A stretch of 64,000 nt of DNA. Origin: Neoechinorhynchus agilis (taxonomy: Eukaryota; Acanthocephala). Positions within the stretch are counted from its first letter, which is position 1. Every line of letters starts with the position of its first letter. Position numbers and translations under genes: made by a program. The notes beneath the pieces are model-generated. The model was not told the DNA's origin. It searched no databases and saw only the letters and a list, made by a program, of their open reading frames with translations. This document shows, piece after piece, positions 12,427 through 23,429 of this stretch. The DNA lies in assembly GCA_051530055.1 (NCBI GenBank), contig CM121341.1:12090001-12154000 (forward strand), read 5' to 3'.

Positions 12427-13986
12427 TTGCTGAAATGCAGACTAATCATATCTGCGGTTAATGGACCAGCGTACCGTGTTTCTCGTTTCCTGGCTTCGGC
12501 TATCGGTCCATTGCTACGGAGGACACGGGCATTTGTGAGTAATACTGATGAGCTGTTATCAACGTTGCGATCGCGACAGAATGAATTGACCAACAGTCGC
12601 GTAATGTCTTTTGATTTCGTGGCATTGTACACCAATGTGGACAACGAGGGAGCAGTACGTGCGCTGGAGAAAAGGTTGAAGGAGAATGAAGATCTTGACC
12701 TCTTTGGTCTACTACCAGACGATGTTATTGGTCTGACACGATTGGTATTGAAGTGCAACCTTTTTCGTTATCGAAACCAGCTATATAAGCAAGTTCGTGG
12801 TCTCGCAATGGGAAATAGTTTGGCTCCGGTATTGGCCATCCTCTACCTCGATGACCTGGAAAGACTGCACATCTATCCACATTTAGCGTCGAGTCAAGTT
12901 TACCTCCGCTATGTGGACGATGTGTTGCTGACCTTCACCGAGGATGATGAGGTCGATACCATTGAGTCACTATTAAATTCAATGGACTCGAATAGGAGGA
13001 TTCAAGTTACAAGAGACCAACCTTCGGACTACCTGCCATTCCTCAATCTCCGCTTCAAATCCGACGATGTGTCCAACTTCAATTGGTATCGAAAGCCATG
13101 CAGGAAGTCGATTGTGATGCACCGAGATTCTCACCATCCTTGGGCGATGAAAGCGGCGATATACGCTGGTATGCATAAATCGGCAACCACCTGCTCATCG
13201 TCGTGGGACGCGAAGCGTGGAGCGGTGGAAGCAGTAAACAAGATCTTCGCGGACAACGGATATTCGACAGAGGAGATCGAAGGATTCCAGCGAGAAGTGG
13301 AAAATAGAATTAGACGAGACGCTGGACCCATGAGGGAACGAAAGGACGATAGGCCGATCCTACGAATTCCGTACGTGAGTGAAATGTTCACGAAGAGAGT
13401 TAAAGTACTGCTCAGGCAAGCAGGGTTGAATGTGCGTATTGTGCACAGAGGGTGTAGAACGCTGCGGAGGATGCTGACGAGAACGAGGCATCATGAGGAT
13501 CATCAGGAATGCCCTCGGTCGTGCCTAATGTGCAGATACGCAGCAGGTGCGAGGATGGACGAGGAGCGTCAGCAAGCCATTGATCGTGACTGGAAGATGT
13601 GCGATCAGAGCAGTGTGGTCTACGAGATCCGGTGTGAACGGTGTCGGATTGACCGTGGCCACTTGGTCACGTACGTGGGAAAAACAGAAAGGCCACTTCG
13701 CCAAAGAGTGGCCGAGCATGTACGAAACTCGTTGAACCCAAGTGCGCAATCGTATGTGACGACACCGTGGGCGAAACATTATTCGCGAGTCCACCCGGAT
13801 GGAACAGTTCAGCTGTCCACGCGCATAATGTACAAAGCGCAAGATCCCGTCGAACTGTCGATAGCGGAAGCGCTGATCATATCCCGAGAGACCCGGGATC
13901 GTGAGGACTCTAGCGGGCATCGGTCGGACGGTAGGACACTCATTAACCAGAAGGATGAGTTGTCTGCCGTCATGAATCTCATGTGA
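12427..13986 (+). mobile_element. Penelope-like element: RT plus GIY-YIG endonuclease ORF
   Basis: One open frame of 519 codons encodes the C-terminal two thirds of a PLE polyprotein. RT motif A is FDFVALYTNV near residue 62, motif B is GLAMGNSLAPVLA near 125, and motif C is YVDD at 162-165. A thumb region with the LPFLNLRF block follows near 203. The C-terminal GIY-YIG domain shows VYE at 398-400, YVGKT at 416-420, and the R and H of RQRVAEHV near 427-431; E481 is the candidate metal-binding Glu. No ATG opens the frame, and the N-terminal part normally found in PLEs (the LPKIHK block) is absent, so this copy is 5'-truncated against the satellite. Its reading frame is otherwise unbroken, suggesting a young insertion. 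PLEs use the GIY-YIG domain to nick the target and prime reverse transcription. Confidence 0.85.
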
Positions 13987-14065
13987 ACTTCCACTTCACT
14001 CGCATTGTAGATTACACCCTGAAGAAGCCGTTGGACGGCGAAAGCTAGGTGTTTCAATAAACTCT
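13987..14065 (+). other. PLE 3' tail with stem / internal loop / hairpin and AATAAA
   Basis: Directly after the PLE stop codon: ACACC, CTGAAGAA, the hairpin GCCGT-TGG-ACGGC, GAAAGCTA, GGTGT (14014-14052). The outer ACACC/GGTGT and the inner stem can both pair. AATAAA lies at 14055-14060. The same architecture recurs at other PLE tails in this window. The CUGANGA...GAAA elements resemble a hammerhead ribozyme core, with one extra A before the inner stem. Confidence 0.6.
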
Positions 14066-14239
14066 CTTTCAGTCGGATTGTCAATCAAACAATCATCAAT
14101 AGATAAAACATGCGACTGAACAACCAAGCAGCGCTTAGTAATCTTGAAATGTTTTAATTCATTTCATCCTGCTATACCTCGCACCCCTCCACTTCAGCTC
14201 CTTTTTCAACACTTCTCAATGTTCTCGGATATCATGACC

Positions 14240-14470
14240 AGAAATGAACCTGAGGAAAGACCCAACCTCACAAGCTCTTCTGCAAACAATATCCGCGAAT
14301 CCCCACCAGAACGGACATCCCCCGACGGGATATTCGTACCCGAACGAACCCGCAATTCACTCCAAAATGAAGAACCGAATTCATTTAACAAATAAGAACT
14401 CGAGTGCTCACGATGACATAAATGTACATGGTTTCTCTGCTTTGAACAAAAAAATGTGTTATTGTTAATC
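14240..14470 (+). repeat. Dispersed repeat shared with 30950-31090
   Basis: Both places contain AAAGACCCAACCTCACAA, a GAATTC/CTCGAGTG-type block and a tail with TCTGCTTTGAAC / TTTGCTTTGTGAAC followed by GTGTTATT. They are probably two copies of the same element tail. No coding capacity is recognised. Confidence 0.55.
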
Positions 14471-14785
14471 CTTAATCGCCTAATTTCCTAGTTTTTCATT
14501 TTTGAGTATTTGACCAATGTTGGCCGTTCAGTTGTAGGCGTCTTTTTCCGTTGTTCATCTTTTTGATACGAATTGGTGTAAAAATGTTAAAACCCGGATA
14601 ATTTGTATTCACCTGTACGCTTGGCGTTTTTACAAGAACACAAATACGGGAATCATGGTTTATTTGGGTCAAACGTATAAGACAGAGACCTCAATTATCG
14701 GAATCTACATGTTTTTTAAAGTATTAGCGTTTAAAAGTGTTTCAAAACCCCTGCTCATTTCTCCCATAAACTACCTATTTTTTGT

Positions 14786-15313
14786 TTAACTTTCATGCCT
14801 AATGCAACTCAACAAAGCATCCCAGATCAATGTACAGGAACATACATAAGTCACCCTGAGATGGGTCGGTAAAAATCGAAAATTGATATATTGAAGGAGT
14901 GGCCAGAATGTACAGTCCAACGCGTATAGCTTTACGATTTTGTTCTTCACTTCATTGCGAGCGTCCTGGTGACTTTCTCCGCTTAGAAGAGGCATTATAT
15001 ATAAGAATCCAACGCATAGAATAGGGGAGATTACTCCTTGGTCCAATAGGATTTTCCGAAAGATTTGCCTAGGGACAAATCGCCGATCCAACCAAGTGTA
15101 CCAATAATGCAGAATAGGACCTTCCATAAGACCGATAATCAACATGTTTCTAGTGCGATCCCTGTCAATCAGGCTTTGTTCTTTCATTTGAACCCAATTC
15201 ACTCGATGCTGTTCGGCCATGTCTCCCACTGCCATCAACGTTCCCGCCTGAGCACAGCTCAAGAGTACAGGGCCAAATCGGTGTCGGAATGTTGTCAGCA
15301 TTCGAAGGAACAT
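14786..15313 (-). CDS. Mpv17/PMP22-family membrane protein (MPV17L2-like)
   Basis: A 175-residue protein from a good ATG (15313) to TAA, about the usual length of the family (176-200). Family landmarks seen: GDMAEQ near 30, EGPILHYWYTWLDR at 64-77 (the GP..HYWY..LDR signature), LDQGVISPI at 90-98, and FWPLLQYINFRFLPTHLRVTY at 136-156 followed by a final membrane segment with W164. Four hydrophobic segments are visible. Mpv17 relatives sit in mitochondrial inner or peroxisomal membranes; MPV17L2 is linked to mitochondrial ribosome assembly. The HYWYTWLDR form fits MPV17L2 best. There is no intron inside the frame, and an upstream non-coding or short coding exon cannot be excluded. Confidence 0.85.
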   Translation of the reverse strand: MFLRMLTTFRHRFGPVLLSCAQAGTLMAVGDMAEQHRVNWVQMKEQSLIDRDRTRNMLIIGLMEGPILHYWYTWLDRRFVPRQIFRKILLDQGVISPILCVGFLYIMPLLSGESHQDARNEVKNKIVKLYALDCTFWPLLQYINFRFLPTHLRVTYVCSCTLIWDALLSCIRHES

Positions 15314-15399
15314 ATTTCTACAGATTTTCTAGAATGACTGCTGAAAAGGCAATTTAGAAGGTTTTTAGAATTGCTAAGAACAGAATAGAAAATCTTTTA

Positions 15400-17193
15400 T
15401 TAGCAGATCTCTTGACATCCGTGTAACTGAATTTTAGTGAACTTGTCAGACTTACGACCTATATCGTCGAGATCAGCGACGACCTTTAAAAAGTGAGTGA
15501 AAGTAGAAGCTATTTAGTTTACTTACTCTTTTAGCGAGTAATTTTAAATGGGCGATCAAATCGCTGATTTCTTTTGCGGCTTTTTGAATATCGAGTCGGG
15601 TAATCTCGATCTCTTGTTCATGTTTGTTCAGTAGGTTTCTATGACGCTGGGAAATTTGTGCTCAGTTCGCAAGAATAAATCACTGAACGCTGACAGAAAT
15701 TGGTTAAAGAGGTCATTGGTTAAGCAGAACATCTTCTAATGGAATAATCGGAAATATAGATTTTTAAAATAAAATGGTGGTCACAATTATTGGTAAATAC
15801 AGTTCATTTCTTTTCCCGTTTTCTTTATAAAAACTCGCAGTTTTGTTTTAAAAATATATTCTTTAGCTATAGATAGTTATTGGTAGACATAATGGGAAGC
15901 TTGATCTTAATGTCGAGTGAAAGTAGAAACTAATAAAATCTATTTAGAATGTCTTTAAGTGAAAAGAGCTTTTGCAGTCTACAATAATAAAATTTTAGCA
16001 ACAAATTTCCCCGTGCCTTATAGCGATCAACTCGTGATAGATCCTTTTCCAAATCAGACATCCACATCTTTGCTCTTCGTTCACTCTCACAAATGCAACA
16101 TAGCTGAACAAAGCGATCGGATTCGAGACTAGCAATAAGCTCAGACAAATTCCGGATATCCTTTTCCGTGCTATCAGTATCTATAAGCCACTCAAACATG
16201 TGATTGGCATCGTCCTCTAGACTCTGGATCAGTCGTGATTTGGAGAAAGCAAGCAGCTAAAAACCATGCATTGTGTTTGTGCTTTTATGGAGAAAAAGTC
16301 AAACCTGGTAAAGACCTACTTTGACAGAAGATCTGTTTGCAGAATCTCTAAGTATTTCTGGATTACGATCGCCATAGATCACTTTCCGTATTGAATCTAG
16401 GTAAGGGTTTTCGTCGTTTACGACAGCCCCTAGGTTTGATTTGCTCATGTGAGCATCGTATGACAGTATTACACGATGGGTTTTTCGTGAAGTTTCAAAG
16501 AAAATACGCCATCTATTAAATTAACTATAGTGATTTTCAAAACTTAAAAGAATCTGCGATCTATATTTCACTTTTCTTTGAAATTAAAAGACTCAAAAAC
16601 CTTGCCGAATAAACCCACTCGTGCTTGAAGCAACTTTTAAGCTGATCGTTTTGACGAAGAGCGTTGTAGTATCGATCGCACAAAACGAGCCGCTCCGAAT
16701 GAAGACCAGCGATTTCTTCTATAATATCGACTCCTTCAATTCCAAGTCTCGATGCTTTCTTACGAAATGCTTCTATTGATCGATTTAGCGCTATTGTCGA
16801 TCCATTCTTTAGTTTTACACATTTCTTACACAACTCCGATTTTAGGTGGGTAAGGAAATTAAAGGATTTACCTCCAATGCACATTGAAGACGCTTCATGT
16901 CATTTCTCGCCTTCTTTAAATCGTTATAATAGAGACTGTTCAATTTTTGAGTTTCATATACTTTTTTCAGATAAAATTTTAATTATTTGAAGTGTAAAGT
17001 AAAACTTAACGTACTTAAATGCCCATTTGTGGATTTTAGATCATTACAGATTCGAATCCAGTCTTTAAGTAAGGGATTGGTGTAAGATCCGAACAGATTC
17101 GTTTTTCCTAATTCCTTGTCACTGATAAGATAATCACGGATTGCAAGACATTTGTGGTAGTCGAAGCCTTTAAAATGTTGCAATGAGCCTTCA
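15400..17193 (-). CDS. CDK5RAP3: CDK5RAP3-like protein (UFMylation cofactor), multi-exon
   Basis: Exon blocks on the minus strand: 17193-17015, then about 16972-16874, 16837-16601, about 16510-16306, about 16260-15951, 15646-15527, and 15483-15400 (stop). Introns are about 45-90 bp with GT/AG ends. The first block contains CLAIRDYLISDKELGKTNLF followed by SYTNPLLKDW, which matches the conserved FHCLRILDLL..TEASTKNIFGRYSSQRMKDW block of CDK5RAP3. The next blocks are coiled-coil-like and align in order with the rest of the family. The acidic central region with DWG repeats known from human CDK5RAP3 is not seen, and the N-terminal ~60 residues could not be placed. The splice join between 15951 and 15646 is unresolved. 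In other animals the protein acts with UFL1 at the ER. Identification rests on one strong block plus order; a divergent paralogue is possible. Confidence 0.55.
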
Positions 17194-17643
17194 GAAATAT
17201 TAAACGTTGCTTAGTTTTAATTTAAGAAGATAACGAAAAAGAAGTTCACACGGCTCGATGGTATTTAAAAAAGCGATCGTCAATAAAGTTACTTAAACTG
17301 TGATTAAAGAACTCAAATTAGCACAGCGAAATGGGTTGCGGGGCATTTGACAAGGGACTTCCCACGTGCCAGACATTTTATCTCCTTGACAGAATAGGCG
17401 AAGCATGCATCAGACAATTAACTAACTCCATTTTTTCCAGTTTAAATTTAAGAGCATTCCCGGAATGGATTTTATACGATCTATTGCCAATTTTATATTC
17501 ACCTTTTCGTTACAAAGGAGGAAATTATAAATCGCTTAAAATCTCAGCCCAGTATCACGCAATGTTTCGATTTTCGCCTTGATACATTATCTTTCCACGC
17601 TAACAAAACAGCAAACGATGAGCAAGAACCGAGCATTTAATTA

Positions 17644-18520
17644 TTACGATACTCGTTTATCTACATGGCGAATTTGAAAAAACTTACACAATTCATTTCT
17701 GAACTCATAAAATTCAAAGGAAGAAGGTATTTGGCAGGTCTCCTTAATTTTTTTATAAGCAGTATAAAGTCGATCGATGACTGATGAATCCACGAGAGAT
17801 GCACCTTCTCTTTCAATAAAATCAGGCAAGCGTGAAAGGTGAACAACAAGAGTTTTAGTAGTTTTTCCTTTATCGATCATCTGAATAAAAAAGAAAAAGT
17901 GGTGGTTAAAGGAAAACACAACGGTCAACAAAGAAAGAGAATTTAAATATTTGTAGTCGGCACTATACTTCCATCGGATTCAACGCAAAAGTCATACTTG
18001 TAAGTTTCGTTTGAAGCAAGAGCTGCTTCGATTGCAAGTTCTATTTCATCGTCGGGTGTATCCTCAGTTATGAACCCTTTACCGCCGAAGACAATGGATT
18101 CATCATTTTTGAACCTTTGGATGAATTCTTCAACGTTCCATTGAATGGCATCAATTTCTTCTTGTTGCTCTTCGCTCCCAACTCTTTGATGGACTTCCAT
18201 TCTCTTTGATGTCAACTCACGATTTAAGGCTTCGTTTTCCATAAAGGCACCAGAATTCAACAGTTCGTGTAGTTCAGTGATTCAAGAACTAATCTTGAGT
18301 CATTGACGTAAACTAGTTTCACCTTCGGGCTTGTGAATTCGACCTTCTTTGGACGATGCTATGGCTGCTGCTTTAAACAGCTCTGCTATGGTTGCATATT
18401 TTGTCCGGTAAATCCGGTACCATACTTTAAGTTTTGCTTTTAAATCGTCAGGATCTGGTTTAAGGACGAGAGAGCCGTGATTCAGTTGAAAGGAAAGGGG
18501 TTGGGCCAAAGGATTTTAAC
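17644..18520 (-). CDS. Unassigned host exons (two or three)
   Basis: Three minus-strand open segments have good protein composition and plausible splice borders. 18465-18303 contains DPDDLKAKLKVWYRIYRTKY and AELFKAAA. 18240-17946 is acidic and opens with ATG (MENEALNREL), including VEEFIQRFKNDESIVFGGKG and DDEIELAIEAAL. 17881-17644 is preceded by a TTTTATTCAG acceptor and includes IDRLYTAYKKIKETCQ. I do not recognise the family, and the frames do not join cleanly with GT/AG introns, so they may be one gene or two. They lie just upstream of the CDK5RAP3-like exons on the same strand and could include its missing N-terminus. Confidence 0.35.
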
Positions 18521-18624
18521 GAAGGAACCTAATCAAGAGAAGAAATGTTGCTTTTTTTCAAAAAAAACCTGAAATCATAATTCAGGAATTGTGTCAGCAT
18601 CGAATTATTCATATTTCTATCATT

Positions 18625-18738
18625 TAAAGTAATTTATTAGGTACCCCTGTGCCTTTATCAAAGTTACTTGTAAGTTTTTCTAATGAGTAAAGGCACGACG
18701 CTCCGAAATATCGTACCTAATAAATTACTTCAATTTCT
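18625..18738. repeat. Fold-back element, ~115 bp
   Basis: AAGTAATTTATTAGGTAC near the left end is mirrored by GTACCTAATAAATTACTT at the right end. The middle contains a second imperfect inversion (GTGCCTTTA / TAAAGGCAC). This looks like a small non-autonomous inverted-repeat element. Confidence 0.6.
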
Positions 18739-19449
18739 TCGATGATTTTTAAAATTAAACAAAGCGATTATCATGAGAACTATCAATCCCCGTGCATTAA
18801 TGACACTAGGAAAAGGTATTACAAATCTGACCAATCAAACGAAATGTTCCACCTTAAGAGATCCACAAATATCCCGAAAATGTGGAGCATACAACTTGAT
18901 AGTCCATTTTATAAAGCAGGAAGGAGATTAATAAGGAGCGGTGGCGATCATTTGCTATAAAATCACCGGTTCTTCATCGCATAGTCGGTTTCCGAACATA
19001 CCAATATTTGGACGCCGAAGGTCCCAGTCTGATTGGTCGACGCCTATGAACTAGTCGACGACTAATCGTCATCAGACATTTTGTAGAAATCTCCTTAAAT
19101 ACAAACATCCCTCAATATTAATCCAAAGATGAACACCTCGACGCAATTTTAATTCTATAAAAAGATTACGGATTTTCAACGATACCCAACAAACGCTTAA
19201 ATCTTTCAAAAAGCGCAACAAACAACCACCCACCCAACAAGGCTACGTTCTTGTATCTCCAACGATCAACAAAGCACACAAGTCTGCTTCTTGAAGCATT
19301 TCTTTCTGCTGTGTCGACGAACGGACGAAGCTAACAAAATTTTAACAACAGACTGGTTTAGAGCATTTACCGATAAAATTCTTCCTCCAAAATCTTCGTT
19401 TTCGAATTTTCTAACGACCATTAAGTCCTAGAACGTTATCTACTTTGTG

Positions 19450-19725
19450 CCGTGTTGTTGGGGTCATGGCTCACTAATCGGGGTCAGGGAAGAGCATAAA
19501 ATCACGGTTATGAGTTTTGTACGCATCCCGTCCGGGTTACCAGATACCTCTTGAGAAGGAGGTGGGACTCATCAGTGAGTTTTATCTTCTCTTCAACGAG
19601 GTATTCCGTCCTCTTTGGTTATGAGTCATCGGCGATAATGGATTTTAAACCCTTTTGACCCTGAAACAGGGATTCGGGAGTGTGATTCAGGGTTATTAAG
19701 TTATTGTATGCGCTGCCCTGACCCA
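19450..19725 (-). mobile_element. SINE-like element, copy 1
   Basis: Shares with 27735-27915 and 47325-47530 the ordered blocks CCAGATACCTC.TGAG, GGGACTCATCAGTGAGTTT, a GGTATTYCGT..CCTTTGG block and AATGGATT. In the 27.7-kb copy these lead into a tRNA-like head on the minus strand. This copy has a degraded head (GGGATTCGGG region). Confidence 0.55.
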
Positions 19726-19859
19726 GATCATCAGCCGAGTAAGGAATTTTCACAACACTTTTAGAAAAAAATGTAACCGGTTTGCCAGAAAACATAAAAT
19801 AATTCAATACTTGTCCCACGGTCTAAAAACTGGAAGAGTTTGTTGTACATTCCATAGTT

Positions 19860-19968
19860 TTGCTGAGGTGGCCAGTGGACTTTAGGCCCGAATTACTGTT
19901 TGAGGGTCAAAAGGGTTCAAAATCCATTATCGACGATGCCTATAACCAAAGGGGACGAAATACCGTTG
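19860..19968 (+). mobile_element. SINE-like fragment in opposite orientation
   Basis: The reverse complement reads GGTATTTCGTCCCCTTTGG...AATGGATTTTGAACCC, i.e. the same family as 19450-19725 but inverted. It directly abuts the left arm of the PLE inverted duplication. Confidence 0.5.
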
Positions 19969-19970
19969 TA

Positions 19971-20903
19971 GACCTGTTCGCAACCGGAACACGGAATTCG
20001 GTAGACGGCACCAGATGAGTGTTGGCCATTCTTGGGACATATCAGTCCATGTAGAGTGCGTCCCCTCTTAGTGAATACATCTACTCGCTTGGCCTCACAT
20101 CCCGATTTTATGATGCGCTCCATTGTATGAAACGAGCGATCATCAGGAGATGGCAGCTCGACAAACATCGCTTCCTTTGTTGACTTCGTTTCCTTGTTGA
20201 AGGTGTGGCGTACATTCCGAATGCACCGCACTGGGAGAGCGAACATTTGTCGTCGATACAGGGGGTGAAGATCTGGTTCCGATATTTGGATGACACGTTC
20301 TTGTTGATCGACCCGTCGGAGACGAACACGAACTGAATGGGATGGACAGTAATATTCAGTGGACGATCGAGGAGGAGGACCATAGTACGTTTCCCGTCCT
20401 GGATGTAAAGATAGCCCGGTTAACCAGTGGAAAATACACGACCAGCGTATACCGAAAGAAAGGTATACCTGTGGGCCTTGTGCCATGGACATCAGCCCAA
20501 CCTCGCAAATACAAAATTTCGAGGATCAGGTCACTGGTCCACCGCGCTCTTACACACTGTAGCGACGCTAGGCTGTGTAATGAGGAGATTGACTTCCTGA
20601 AATACCTATCAGGTCGATATGGCTATCCACTCCATCTTGTTGAACGGTGCATTCGGAATGTACGCCACACCTTCAACAAGGAAACGAAGTCAACAAAGGA
20701 AGCGATGTTTTTCGAGCTGCCATTTCCTGATGATCGCTCGTTTCATACAATGGAGCGCATCATCAAATCGGGATGTGAGGCCAAGCGAGTAGATGTATTC
20801 ACTAAGAGGGGACGCACTCTACATGGACTGATATGTCCCAAGAATGGCCAACACTCATCTGGTGCCGTCTACCGAATTCCGTGTTCCGGTTGCGAACAGG
20901 TCT
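19971..20903. repeat. Inverted duplication of a PLE segment (two ~260-bp arms)
   Basis: The left arm, 19971-20228, is a near-perfect reverse complement of the right arm, 20645-20903, with a spacer of about 416 bp. Both arms encode the same peptide leading into the GIY-YIG domain (CGAVYRIPCSGCEQVY-type). The few differences suggest a recent event. Confidence 0.85.
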
Positions 20904-21178
20904 ATGTGGGACAGACCAATAATTTCAACCGACGAATGAACGAGCACAGGTCATCAATTGCACGTAATACGGACATCAGTTCCGCAGTGGTGACCCATGC
21001 AAAAAACACAGGTCACACTATCGATTTTAGTGGTGCGACTACCCTCGTTTGCAACGATTGTCGTTTCGATCGAATTATCGTGGAAGCCCTCTACATAGAT
21101 GCTTTCGAAAGGTTCAATGGTAACAAGTCGGATTTCAAGCTGAGATTGAGACTTCCGCCGGATATTATTAGACACTAA
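20255..21178 (+). mobile_element. Penelope-like element fragment (RT motif C, thumb, GIY-YIG)
   Basis: A plus-strand piece with RT motif C in the form RYLDDTFLL (about 20275), a thumb block with FPVLDVKIARL...TSVYRKKG, and a C-terminal GIY-YIG domain: VYRIPCSGCEQVYVGQTNNF followed by RRMNEHRSSI. The ORF from 20342 covers 278 codons to a TAA at 21176-21178. Sequence upstream of motif C is missing and replaced by the inverted arm. The element is broken. It differs clearly from the 12.4-kb PLE, so at least two PLE families are present. Confidence 0.8.
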
Positions 21179-22194
21179 GTGATTGACAATCCCTGTTTGT
21201 GTTTTTCAGATACTGAAGAATATCCGAGATAGAGGATCGAAATATTTAATTTAATTAAATTTAATTACTTTCTCCACTCGAACAAAACATTATTTCCAAT
21301 AGTCCCGGTTAAAGACTCTTTTATTGTCAGCAAATATTTCGAAAGAGGATCAGTCATTGTTAAAGTATTGAGAAGTAATAAAAAAAGTTATGTAGCCTTT
21401 TCGCAATGAAGGTTAATAAAGGAATCTTTAACCGGGGATTATGTTCACCACCATTCAATATTTACCATCCCGAAAGATGCACAATAGACTTTTCATAAGT
21501 TTAAATAGATCTAAAAAGTGAATTTTGGTTTTAAGTACCAACGAACGCGTCCTGTGCTCTACTTGTCGCACTTTTAATGTGTGAATTTCTTATAGAATTT
21601 CGGTTTACTTATATAAAAATGTGCATTTAATGGACTAGGAGTATTAATTGAATACCGTTCAACTTCTTCGATGATCTAATTTAACAATAGTAATGAAATA
21701 TGACTTTTCAATGATCTCAAAAGACATTTTAGGTTCACGTCCATTCCACTTTATCCGTCCAACAGAAAAACTAATAAGCTTCTTTATTTACATTTTCGTG
21801 AAAATCAACTAGCCGAAGACTCCAGGATCGTATTAACGATGTTTCCCATAGTTAGACTTCCTGTAAAGCAGAAACATCCGACGCATATCATTATGTATGC
21901 CACTGAGATTCCTTCTCTAAATAAAATATATGATAGCGAAACCGGTAAGGAATTTATCGATAAATCTGATATAAATCGAAATTGCGATTCTAAGCAGGAG
22001 GGTGCCGCCTATATTGCTTTCGCAGTGATTGAGATCGACACTGGTTATCCCTTAAGCGAAAATAAGAACCGTCTGACGGCCACATCGTTCAAAATGCGAT
22101 TGAATTCCAACTTTTATTTCATGTTTTCTTTCCGAAAATTGACACATGATAAATAATTATCTATATTCTCGATCTTTCGCTAACAAAATTTCCG

Positions 22195-22320
22195 CTTTGA
22201 TGTCGCTTCGTTAACGTAAACTTCACATATCCACGCGAATTTATAAATTCCTTAGGAAGCCATAAAACGGCGAAAGCTCGAGAATAAAGATATTTCCTTA
22301 TCAAGTGTCAATTTTGAAAA
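22195..22320 (+). other. Isolated PLE-type tail
   Basis: Matches the 406-bp array unit of 48.7-53 kb over GATGTCGCTT..GTTAAC...AACTTCACAT and CTTAGGAAGCCATAAAACGG with CGAAAGC, ending in AATAAAG. It is a solitary copy of the tail that is tandemly repeated there. The CTTAGGAA / GAAAGCTC internal-loop pattern resembles the tail at 14.0 kb. Confidence 0.6.
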
Positions 22321-22624
22321 AAATTTTGATTAATCAAACTTCTGGAAATCAAGTAGTATTTCACAAGAGTATCAATTTTTGGTTTGTTTAAAACGGTGGC
22401 TGAACGAATTTCTAAAAAAAGTGCAAATGTCTCATTGAAATTTTTTGCTAAAATCCCTACAATTTTAGGACTCATCTAAATGCTCAACAAAGCTCGATTA
22501 AATGCTTTCAACGGTTCTAAAACCGGTTTAAATGATCAAATTGCTGAAATTTCGCAGTGATTGAGATCGCCAGTGGATATTTTGCGGGTGATTTGAGAGC
22601 GTAAACCGCCTGTAATTTTTAGAC

Positions 22625-23130
22625 TCACCTTAACGCTCTTAACGAATGAGCGACTCCTGCGAAGACGGATGCATTTGTAGCGATCATAGCCGAGTACCAG
22701 AAACTCACTGTTCTTCTATCGAGCCACATCCAGTAAAGAACACTTAATGTGATCAAAACCGTGCAAAATTGAGCAAACGACGAGAAAGTGACTTCAGCGC
22801 AGAGTGAGTTCATTCCGATAAAGAACATTAGTGATTTGCAGGCTGTCATGATTTTCCGATTAAAAGACGGTTGTTTTTGTCCGTTTACCGGATAAGTCAG
22901 TGCTATCAATAAAGCTGCAAAAGAGCACATGAAAGGGATCGCAATGAGTTGGACTAAATGTTTTAAGGTTAAGTTATTAAACGGATCGACAAATAGAATA
23001 CGCCTCCCCACAATGCCATGATCCCTTTTTTGTTGAGAACGCTCTCGTATTGGGTTATGACCATGCTGACGGTCATTATGAAGGCGATCGAGAATAGCCA
23101 AATCATCTTGTGGATCGAATCCGCCATCAT
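22625..23130 (-). CDS. INSIG-like ER membrane protein, with an apparent frameshift
   Basis: Two overlapping minus-strand frames together give an Insulin-induced gene (INSIG) product. The first (ATG at 23130) ends KKGIMALWGGVFYLSI, like the RRGVVLF..GVFLAL first membrane segment. The second carries NNLTLKHLV, ALLIALTYPV, then FFIGMNSLCAEVTFSSFAQF and LYWMWLDRR, matching FVGINHASAKLDFANNVQL and WWTFDRS of INSIG1/2. The switch between frames falls near 22975-23005 without a usable intron, so it is a 1-nt shift (sequencing error or pseudogenisation). A GTGAGT donor follows at 22628, and the last exon (C-terminal ~40 residues) was not located. INSIG proteins hold SCAP/SREBP in the ER and regulate sterol synthesis. 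Several membrane helices are visible. Confidence 0.6.
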
Positions 23131-23429
23131 CGTCGGCTTCAGTGAGTACAAACTCACGCTTTTAACTTGGCCGCTGACTTAAAAGTGAGTCGTAATCGAG
23201 CCAGGATCGAACGATATATGTCCGTTTTTTTAGCTCGTACGTGCTAAATCATTTCAATTTAGCAAACCTAAACAACCAAAAGTGCTGGGTTTTTTTGTCG
23301 GAGAGTGAGTTTAAGTGCGGCGTGTCGGGGGGGGTAATGACACACTAAGGAATGATTCGCGAGATCCAAGTTGTCGTAACAAAGACGCAAACGAAGAATT
23401 GCGTGCTTTGCGTTTTACCATTTAAAAAC

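Noticed and set aside
21839-22156. 105-codon plus-strand ORF with ATG
   Set aside because: No recognisable family. Part of it resembles a repeat near 22551-22580, and it lies between PLE tail pieces; too weak to call a gene.
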